A stretch of 55,698 bases of DNA from Clostridium sp. UBA5530. Its GTDB lineage: Bacteria > Bacillota > Clostridia > Clostridiales > Clostridiaceae. A program made the translations under genes and the position numbers. The first letter of the stretch is position 1, and each line of letters begins with the position of its first letter. Shown here piece by piece: positions 49,513 through 55,698 of the stretch. The notes beneath the pieces are model-generated. The model was not told the DNA's origin. It searched no databases and saw only the letters and a program-made list of their open reading frames with translations. The stretch is taken from the NCBI GenBank assembly GCA_002423705.1, contig DINW01000091.1:26730-82427 (forward strand). The letters are read 5' to 3'.

Positions 49513-50394
49513 TTATAAAGTCCCTTTATTCTTCACAATTTTAGCATATTGGGTTGGTGTCATATCTGTATACTTTTTAAAGGTTTTAGAAAAATAATTT
49601 ATAGAATTAAATCCTAGCATATCCGCAATTTCTGTTAAGGTTCTGCTTCCTTCTTTTATTAATGTTTTTCCCTCCTCTATCTTAAGATTTGTAACATATC
49701 CTTTAATGCTTACACCCATTTTTCTTATAAATAAATTTTGTAGTTGTATATAATCTATTGAAAAATTGAAGTCTATATCCTCTAAAGATGACTTTTTATA
49801 TAAATTATCTTTTAAATATTGAGCCACCTCATCAGCTAACTCGTCTTCTATTTTTTCTTGCACTGCTGTAGACAGCCTCATCTTTTTAACATCTCTAGCA
49901 TTCTCTCTTATAAGGCTAATAAACAATCTTTCTAGGTTCATACCAATTATTTGCTCTCCCCCAAATATGCTATTAGACTTTTTTATAAGCTCTTTTTGCC
50001 TTTTTTCTATATTTAGGAATACCTTATTTCCTTCTTTAATAATTTCCTTTATGATTTCTTCATCATAGTACTTTATATTAAATATCTTTTTTTGAAAAAA
50101 ATTCATAGCTATAGAATTACAATAAAAACCTATAACTATTAAGTCAGATTTTATTTTGCCGTTGGCTAGCACCATATGAAATTCATTGGGTTTATTAAAT
50201 ACTATATCGCCCTCATATAACCTGTACCCCTTATCTTCTATCAATATTTCAGCTTGTCCCTTATCCACATAGGTAAGTTCCCAAAAATCATGTTTTTCTC
50301 CTTTAAACAAATATTCTTTTGCAAACTTAAAATAATACATAGTGGTTATAGCTTCCACATTTATTTTTTTGTCCACAATAGTTTTTCTATACAT
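49513..50394 (-). CDS. AraC-family transcription regulator
   Basis: The 293-residue regulator has a cupin-like sensing domain (about 20-160, HDFWELTYVDKGQAEILIE, GDIVFNKPNEFH). Two C-terminal helix-turn-helix motifs (about 195-287) read YIQLQNLFIRKMGVSIKGY and EIADMLGFNSINYFSKTFKKYTDMTPTQYA. The ligand is unknown. It is divergent from the two-helix membrane protein gene at 50521. Confidence 0.92.
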   Translation of the reverse strand: MYRKTIVDKKINVEAITTMYYFKFAKEYLFKGEKHDFWELTYVDKGQAEILIEDKGYRLYEGDIVFNKPNEFHMVLANGKIKSDLIVIGFYCNSIAMNFFQKKIFNIKYYDEEIIKEIIKEGNKVFLNIEKRQKELIKKSNSIFGGEQIIGMNLERLFISLIRENARDVKKMRLSTAVQEKIEDELADEVAQYLKDNLYKKSSLEDIDFNFSIDYIQLQNLFIRKMGVSIKGYVTNLKIEEGKTLIKEGSRTLTEIADMLGFNSINYFSKTFKKYTDMTPTQYAKIVKNKGTL

Positions 50395-50520
50395 ATCAAT
50401 TCCCCTATCTATAAGTATGTAATGTTTGCCTTAGTACAAGTTTCAGAAAATATCTTACTTATTAAATATATCAAAATTAAAGTATTTTTCATACTATGAT
50501 AGTGAAAAGGAGGAATATTG

Positions 50521-50919
50521 ATGAGATTTTATGCCGAAAAATTAAAATATTTTTGGAAAAACACTAACTTAGCTACCAGATCTCTCTTACTCCTTGGGTT
50601 TCTAAGTTTAATTCAAATAATTTGCACTATATTTTTAGGTTATGGTGAGTCCACTGCTGCTGATGTTACCATAAGATCAATAGCTTCAAGTATATTTGGA
50701 TTCGTTTTTGGAGATCAATCTATCGATAATTCAAATATGGCAAGTAAAGAAATTCAAATAATAATTGCTTCTATTGTAGCCCTAATCACCTTATTAGTAG
50801 TTATTTTTTCTCTATGGCTTAATGTGGAACAGTCATCTGGACCTCTATCAGAAATTAGAAACCTTTTGTTTGGGGCAGTAGGCTTTTTAATAAGTCGAGC
50901 TAAAAGTAATAATGTTTAA
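50521..50919 (+). CDS. Two-helix membrane protein of unknown function
   Basis: The 132-residue protein has a basic N-terminus (RFYAEKLKYFWKNTN), a membrane segment at about 20-40, a polar loop with GESTAADVTIRSIASSIFGF, and a second segment at about 80-100 followed by a short cytosolic tail. The ATG at 50521 follows AAAAGGAGGAATATTG. I do not recognise the family. Confidence 0.7.
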   Translation: MRFYAEKLKYFWKNTNLATRSLLLLGFLSLIQIICTIFLGYGESTAADVTIRSIASSIFGFVFGDQSIDNSNMASKEIQIIIASIVALITLLVVIFSLWLNVEQSSGPLSEIRNLLFGAVGFLISRAKSNNV

Positions 50920-51280
50920 ATATCTATTCTAGTAAAGGCTAAATTTGATTTTAGGGGTTTACTGAAACACACACTTTTCTACAAGGCTTCTTTTTTAGCA
51001 GTATACCCCTTTTCTCAGTTTTTTCGACATTTTGCCTTATTTATTTTGTTTTTTCTTTTTATACTTAAAATTCCATTTTGTATATAAAAAAAGATATTGG
51101 TTGGGGGAACCAATATCTAAAAAGGGGTTATATAAATAAGGGGTTAAACATTATTTGGCTTTCTTATTTAAAACCAATTAACTTACATATATATTTTAAC
51201 ACAAATATTCTCCATTTTTTATTAACATTTTGTAAAGTTTATAGTTATTTTTTAAATTTAATTCAAACCTTTGTTTTCTA
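50920..51280. other. Intergenic gap of about 360 bases
   Basis: AT-rich, with no convincing gene. It holds one hairpin terminator (51085-51118) for the minus-strand amidase-like gene, and a repeated AAGGGGTTA motif near 51121 and 51139. A plus-strand frame across it lacks a ribosome binding site. Confidence 0.6.
51085..51118 (-). terminator. Terminator downstream of the amidase-like gene
   Basis: AGATATTGGTT pairs perfectly with AACCAATATCT around GGGGG (CCCCC on the minus strand), followed by TTTTTTTATAT on the minus strand. Confidence 0.85.
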
Positions 51281-51742
51281 TTAGCATAGAGAATGAAGAA
51301 TCTTATTAGATATATCATTTATTTTATTATAGTTACGTTGATCTAAGTATAGTTCTAAAATCATGGCTGTAGCTTTTATATTCTTAAGCAAGTAAAAAAA
51401 GTCTCCCTTTATTACGTCTATTGAAAATATATCTAACTCTTTTAAATTCTCTGCAAATTTCTCTTGAATATTGCCTACATCACTATTTTTTATATATATT
51501 ACAGCCCTGTTCTCACCATGGGGTATAACCTTTATTGAAATGAATAAATCTATGCTATTACTATTAGAGATAATCACCTTATTAAATAGATTTTCTCCTG
51601 GATTTTTACCTTCTTTAATGCCACAATCTATGACTGTATGTCCCATTTCCCTTAAACTTTTTATTATATACTCCTTAATATAATCGCCATAAATGTTACC
51701 TTCTTCATATAAACCTTTTTCACTATCTATTCCATATTTCAT
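51281..51742 (-). CDS. Degenerate Amidase_3-like protein
   Basis: The 153-residue protein follows the N-acetylmuramoyl-L-alanine amidase (Amidase_3) layout from end to end: GLYEEGNIYGDYIKEYIIKS for the EGxxN helix, REMGHTVIDC, SNSNSIDLFISIKVI for the A-N-x-x-x-D-xF-xSIHxN strand, and ATAMILELYLDQ for the final GF/E segment. The usual zinc ligands GHGG and SIHxN are missing (the latter reads SIKVI), so hydrolysis is unlikely. No signal peptide. It may bind wall fragments or act as a cytosolic partner. Confidence 0.55.
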   Translation of the reverse strand: MKYGIDSEKGLYEEGNIYGDYIKEYIIKSLREMGHTVIDCGIKEGKNPGENLFNKVIISNSNSIDLFISIKVIPHGENRAVIYIKNSDVGNIQEKFAENLKELDIFSIDVIKGDFFYLLKNIKATAMILELYLDQRNYNKINDISNKILHSLC

Positions 51743-51854
51743 AGATTTCCTCCTAGAGTATTGTATAATATTGTATTCAAGCCGAAATAATGTGTTCTAT
51801 ATATTTTCCACCTTTCATATTCTATGTTGTAAGTATATTTAGGAGGATCTAATT

Positions 51855-52325
51855 ATGAGAAAAAAACTTTTTTTAGTACGAATAATATTTATAATGCTAT
51901 TGTTAGAAGGCTGTAATTTTCAGCTTATATCATATAATGAAAAGAAAACTAACAACTTTTTTTATACAAAAGAGCTTTTAACATCTATGAAAGAAGATAG
52001 TGATTTTACTGTGTCTTTATTTCAGTCTAATTTACATAAAGAACTTGATATCACTAAAGATGCCCTTCCTGTACTTAAAGGATTTATGGAGGATCTTAAC
52101 AAAGATAGCTTTGTGGATGCACCTAAGGATCTTCCCCCCACTGCTCCTTATAGACTATTCATAACTTTTAAAAATCAAAAGTATATTATAAACGTATTTA
52201 ATGAGGATATTGTATCTATACACCCTTGGGATGGAGTTTTCAAAGAAGATTTTATAACCATGAAAAATATTCATAGAGCCTATAATCTATATGGCTTATG
52301 TAAATATATCTTTACCATTGAATAA
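51855..52325 (+). CDS. Putative lipoprotein (DUF4883-like)
   Basis: The 156-residue protein has a signal peptide (KKLFLVRIIFIMLLLEGC) with a lipobox LLEGC at about 16-20. The rest is soluble: two helices, then YRLFITFKNQKYIINVFNEDIVSIHPWDGVF. It resembles short clostridial lipoproteins I associate with DUF4883, but I cannot check this. The start follows AGGAGG. It has its own terminator. Confidence 0.65.
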   Translation: MRKKLFLVRIIFIMLLLEGCNFQLISYNEKKTNNFFYTKELLTSMKEDSDFTVSLFQSNLHKELDITKDALPVLKGFMEDLNKDSFVDAPKDLPPTAPYRLFITFKNQKYIINVFNEDIVSIHPWDGVFKEDFITMKNIHRAYNLYGLCKYIFTIE

Positions 52326-52380
52326 ATAAGCTGCCACTGAATAAGGTACTTAAATCCTTGTAGGTGGCAGTTTATTTATT
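52321..52380. terminator. Terminator after the lipoprotein gene
   Basis: AATAAATAA and CTGCCAC pair with GTGGCAG and TTATTTATT across a loop of about 25 bases; T-rich on the plus side. Confidence 0.75.
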
Positions 52381-52460
52381 ATTTTTATAAGAACTATGGT
52401 ATTTCACTTTATTTTAGTACTCTAAATGATATAATCTATCTATAAAGTAAATCTTAGTTG

Positions 52461-52520
52461 AACTTATCTAAATCCTATATGCTGCTATTATCAGTCTAAA
52501 GGGCTGCAGCAAGTAGATAT
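52461..52520 (+). repeat. Dispersed intergenic element, copy D, in the HD-gene leader
   Basis: TTAGTTGAACTTATCTAAATCC equals the reverse strand of the copy A core (TTAGTTGAACTTATCTAGGGTC), followed by a GCTGC/GCAGC hairpin. It ends about 26 bases before the start codon of the large gene, in the same orientation relative to that gene as copy A has to NlpC. Confidence 0.55.
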
Positions 52521-52545
52521 AAGATAAAGAAGGGAGCTTAGCAAA

Positions 52546-55500
52546 ATGAATATTTATGAAAAACTTTATAGTGAATTTCAGAAGAAACTTCTTAGTCCTA
52601 GATGGCTTAATAAAGTACAGCTTTCTAGAGATTTTATTGATAATATATTAAAGTCTAAGTGTTTTAAAGATAATCTTAAAATAATGGTATCCAAAAAAGA
52701 TTTTAGTTGCAAAAGTACTTTGTCATTATTGCTTTCTGGCATTCCTTCTTCAGAATTAAAAGATATTCCAGTGAATACAGATAATAGAGATCTTCTACTA
52801 TATCTCTACAACTTTGTCTTATATAAAACCTTTCCAGAAGCTACAACTATATGCCTAAATGATTCTAGAAGACCCTTTTGTGAACTGTATTTTAAAGCCT
52901 TAAGAATCATCAACTCATATGAAAAATTTGGAGAAGGATTTTCTTCTAATTATCCCTTAGAATTTCTTAGTGAGGAAGAAGAACGCAATCTAGAGTATAA
53001 AGATGAGTATCTGAGATTTGTAAGGACCTTCAAAAATAATTATATATATGAAATGATGAAGCTTAATGGTGAGCTAACTGGATTTAACACCCTTGACCAT
53101 ATCTGTGGAGTTCACTATTTATCATTAAATTTGGCTAGGCAACTAAAGCATCAAGGATTAAATCTGGATTTAGGAAGAGTTTCTGGTGCTGCTGCTGGTC
53201 ATGACCTAGGCAAATTTGGCTGCAAAGAGAATGAATTGGATAGAGTTCCATATCTTCATTATTACTACTCTCATCAGTGGTTTAAAAAACATGATATAAA
53301 CTACATAGGCCATATTGCTGTGAACCATTCCACCTGGGATTTGGAGTTAGAAAATCTTTCTTTAGAAAGCCTTATTCTAATATATTCAGATTTTAGAGTT
53401 AAAAATGCCATGGTTAATGGCTCCTTAAAGATGACTATATACTCCCTTAAGGATTCTTTTCAAGTTATTTTAAATAAATTAGACAATTTAGATGAAAAAA
53501 AGATTAAGCGATACAAAAGGGTCTATGCTAAACTGGAGGACTTTGAAAATTTCATGAAATCTATGAATGTAGATACCACCCTTGGATTAAGAAATTTTCA
53601 ACAGCTACCTCCCCCAAATATGGTTCCTAACACTCTATGTCAAGGAAACCATATAACTAATAATTTAAAATATATGGCAATAAACCACAATATAAACTTA
53701 ATGTATTCTTTAAGGGATGAGTATTCTCTTGATTATATATTGGAGCAGGCTCGAAGTGAAAAGGACTGGAAAAATCTTAGAGAGTATATACGGATATTTC
53801 AAGAATATTCTACATACTTTACAGAAAAGCAAAAATTTCAAACCATTAACTTTCTATATGAAAATCTAATTCATCCAGAAGATGATATAAGGCGTCATTG
53901 TGCTGAACTCATGGGTTCCTTAATCGCTATTTATGATGAAGAATATAGAAAAGAAATTCCTAAAAATGTGGATGTACCTTCTCAAAATATAAAAAGTACA
54001 GAACTCTTATCACAATATATAGATAAGATGCTATTCCCTAGCCATAAAATAATATCAACCCATAGATATTGGATGGGATATAGTCTTAGTATTTTCATAG
54101 ATTCTCTATTTAGATCTAGCTCAAAAAAAATGATTCCTATTTACGGAGAAATCATTTTAAATTATTATGATGAATCTAAATATAAAAATTTAGAATCACC
54201 TTTATTTTTATTAGAAAGTGCTAAGTTTATTCCTATACCCCTAGAGTATAACAATATAGATAAATTCTTTAACTTTATCTTTCATATGCTAAAGAAGAAG
54301 AATTCTTCTTTAAGGTTGTCAGCCTTAAACCTATGTTCTTACTTAGTAAAAACCTTATGTCCTCAGTGTTCCTTTTCTATGGCCTTAAAGGAGTACCTTC
54401 TTAACTTAAAAACGAAAAGTAGCACCCTTTGTGAGAATTATCTAAGGCTTAAGCTAGCAGAAGCCTTCAATGATCATATTCTTATAGATAAGTTTTCTTC
54501 TCATTTAATTAGTGATAGTAAAAAAGCTCCTGAAATATTTCTTAGCAACTTAAAGACTGCTACAGATTGGGTTAAAAAAAGACATCAAGTAGAATTTCTT
54601 TTAAATGAGATATTTGTCAACAAAGACATAAACCCTATCCATGGTGCTATTCATTTTTGTAACCTTCTAAAAGTCAGTGCGGTGGAAAGTGTACGAAATA
54701 GTGCAGGTGAAGCAATACTGTCTATTATGGATATATTATCTTCTCCTGAGAGAAATGAGGTTGCCATTGAACTATTACGTGGTTTAGAAATAGAAGGACA
54801 TAGGTTTACAGAGTATATTCCTAAATATTTAGGTCAAGTATTTTTATATCTATCTCCAAAGGAATTAGATGAAATAATAGATGATTTGATTTATAAGGTT
54901 AAAATCTCAAATATATCTGTAAAAACCCTAATAATAAAGACTATTGGTTTTACTTGTGAATATTATGACACATATAGAACTCGCTATGGAGAAACTCTGG
55001 AAATATTTGAACATAGACGAAAGAAGCTTCTGGGCATATTGCTTAATGGTCTTGGAGATTTTCATCCCCAAGTAAAACAAGCTGCTTTTTCCTCTATAGG
55101 AAAAGAAATCTTTGGCTCTCATGCTTTATCTTTAGAACAAAAAGAAAAGTTTTTTCATCTTATAGGAAAGAAGCTTTTATCTCTTATGGAGGATGATAAA
55201 GAAGATGATTTGCTTTTCTTCTCTAAAGCTGCTGGATTGAATCATATTTATAGATTTATATCTGATTATACATTTTTTTATGGTGATATAGTTTTACCTA
55301 TTGCTAGAAAAGTAGCCTTTTTCCCTGGTACTTTTGACCCCTTCTCACTAAGTCATGAAAAAATCTGTAAAACCATTAGAGATTTAGGCTATGAGGTATA
55401 CCTAGCTATAGATGAATTTTCTTGGTCAAAAAAGACTTTGCCTAATATTTTAAGAAGAAATATATTAAATATGTCAATTGCCAGTGAGCTAGATATATAT

Positions 55501-55698
55501 ATATATCCAGGTTCCTATCCTACTAATCTCTCTAATGAGGATGACCTTATAACTCTAAAAAATAATTTTAAAAGCTCAGAGGTATATATAGTTGCTGGAG
55601 GAGATGTTGTAATAAATGCCTCTAGCTATAAAAATCCTGCCACTGATAAGTCCATCCATAATTTTTCTCATATAATCATAGAGAGAAATAAATATAAA
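52546..55698 (+). CDS. Giant HD-domain / helical-repeat / nucleotidyltransferase fusion (cut by window edge)
   Basis: The frame is open from an ATG at 52546 (after AGGGAG) to the window end, giving 1051 residues without a stop. An HD phosphohydrolase-type domain is at about 175-330, with HD in AAGHDLGKFG (219-220) and NHSTWDLE. Residues 380-910 are helical and may be HEAT-like repeats. From 924 there is a NadD/cytidylyltransferase start, VAFFPGTFDPFSLSHEKI. The usual HxGH motif reads SLSH, so the first histidine is absent. Clostridial proteins like this are annotated as nicotinate-nucleotide adenylyltransferases. The true role is unknown. Confidence 0.8.
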   Translation, partial: MNIYEKLYSEFQKKLLSPRWLNKVQLSRDFIDNILKSKCFKDNLKIMVSKKDFSCKSTLSLLLSGIPSSELKDIPVNTDNRDLLLYLYNFVLYKTFPEATTICLNDSRRPFCELYFKALRIINSYEKFGEGFSSNYPLEFLSEEEERNLEYKDEYLRFVRTFKNNYIYEMMKLNGELTGFNTLDHICGVHYLSLNLARQLKHQGLNLDLGRVSGAAAGHDLGKFGCKENELDRVPYLHYYYSHQWFKKHDINYIGHIAVNHSTWDLELENLSLESLILIYSDFRVKNAMVNGSLKMTIYSLKDSFQVILNKLDNLDEKKIKRYKRVYAKLEDFENFMKSMNVDTTLGLRNFQQLPPPNMVPNTLCQGNHITNNLKYMAINHNINLMYSLRDEYSLDYILEQARSEKDWKNLREYIRIFQEYSTYFTEKQKFQTINFLYENLIHPEDDIRRHCAELMGSLIAIYDEEYRKEIPKNVDVPSQNIKSTELLSQYIDKMLFPSHKIISTHRYWMGYSLSIFIDSLFRSSSKKMIPIYGEIILNYYDESKYKNLESPLFLLESAKFIPIPLEYNNIDKFFNFIFHMLKKKNSSLRLSALNLCSYLVKTLCPQCSFSMALKEYLLNLKTKSSTLCENYLRLKLAEAFNDHILIDKFSSHLISDSKKAPEIFLSNLKTATDWVKKRHQVEFLLNEIFVNKDINPIHGAIHFCNLLKVSAVESVRNSAGEAILSIMDILSSPERNEVAIELLRGLEIEGHRFTEYIPKYLGQVFLYLSPKELDEIIDDLIYKVKISNISVKTLIIKTIGFTCEYYDTYRTRYGETLEIFEHRRKKLLGILLNGLGDFHPQVKQAAFSSIGKEIFGSHALSLEQKEKFFHLIGKKLLSLMEDDKEDDLLFFSKAAGLNHIYRFISDYTFFYGDIVLPIARKVAFFPGTFDPFSLSHEKICKTIRDLGYEVYLAIDEFSWSKKTLPNILRRNILNMSIASELDIYIYPGSYPTNLSNEDDLITLKNNFKSSEVYIVAGGDVVINASSYKNPATDKSIHNFSHIIIERNKYK

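Noticed and set aside
51078..51284. 68-codon plus-strand frame in the 51 kb gap
   Set aside because: It begins inside a terminator hairpin of the opposite strand and has no ribosome binding site.

Overview
The window is AT-rich, low-GC Gram-positive DNA with strong GGAGG-type ribosome binding sites. It carries sporulation genes (spoIVFA and spoIVFB homologues), Clostridium-style mreBCD / mrdA / minCDE / rodA / mgsA order, a siroheme pathway and many T-tailed hairpin terminators. I read it as a chromosome segment of an anaerobic endospore former, most likely Clostridium in the strict sense. I would not name a species from the sequence alone. No CRISPR array, rRNA or complete insertion sequence was found.

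Layout. Positions 1-13.9 kb, nearly all minus strand, hold the shape and division cluster: maf, radC, mreB, mreC, mreD, mrdA (PBP2), a terminator, minC, minD, minE, rodA, mgsA, a terminator, then the SpoIVFA-like and SpoIVFB-like pair and a partial TIGR03960-type radical SAM gene cut by the window edge. 14.2-18.4 kb (minus) holds single genes: a SPOR-domain protein, a secreted NlpC/P60 hydrolase, a GNAT acetyltransferase, a TVP38-like membrane protein, a tiny winged-helix protein and a two-domain rhodanese. At 18.5-18.74 kb lies a promoter-to-terminator structured RNA, probably 6S RNA. 18.9-21.7 kb (plus) has a kinase-like protein, a CapA-like protein and a CorA-like transporter.

21.8-28.1 kb (minus) is a siroheme module: siroheme-dependent sulfite/nitrite reductase, precorrin-2 dehydrogenase, hemC, a cobA-hemD fusion, hemB and a CbiK-type chelatase. 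28.3-32.0 kb has an M42 peptidase, an amidohydrolase, a GT51 glycosyltransferase and a membrane-anchored phosphoesterase. 32.4-35.5 kb (plus) matches the Bacillus sigY-yxlCDEFG operon and shows two copies of one candidate ECF promoter. 35.5-43.5 kb (minus) has a DUF2812-like protein, tRNA-Leu(GAG), a lytic transglycosylase, coaE, polA, a glutaminase, asd and dapA, followed by a plus-strand AraC regulator.

44.5-48.3 kb is a decayed prophage or island in tRNA-Leu(CAA). A 22-bp copy of the tRNA 3' end (one mismatch) marks the far border. It carries an AbiF/Abi_2 gene with an upstream repeat-containing RNA and terminator (RNA-antitoxin-like layout), small phage genes, a 44-residue hydrophobic peptide whose ribosome binding site is buried in a hairpin, and a tape-measure protein stump ending at the border. 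48.4-55.7 kb has an SDR dehydrogenase, an AraC regulator, small membrane/lipoprotein genes, a degenerate amidase-like protein, and a giant HD plus nucleotidyltransferase fusion cut by the window edge. A dispersed intergenic element (AGATAAGTT core plus ACTCCA hairpin) recurs in several leaders.
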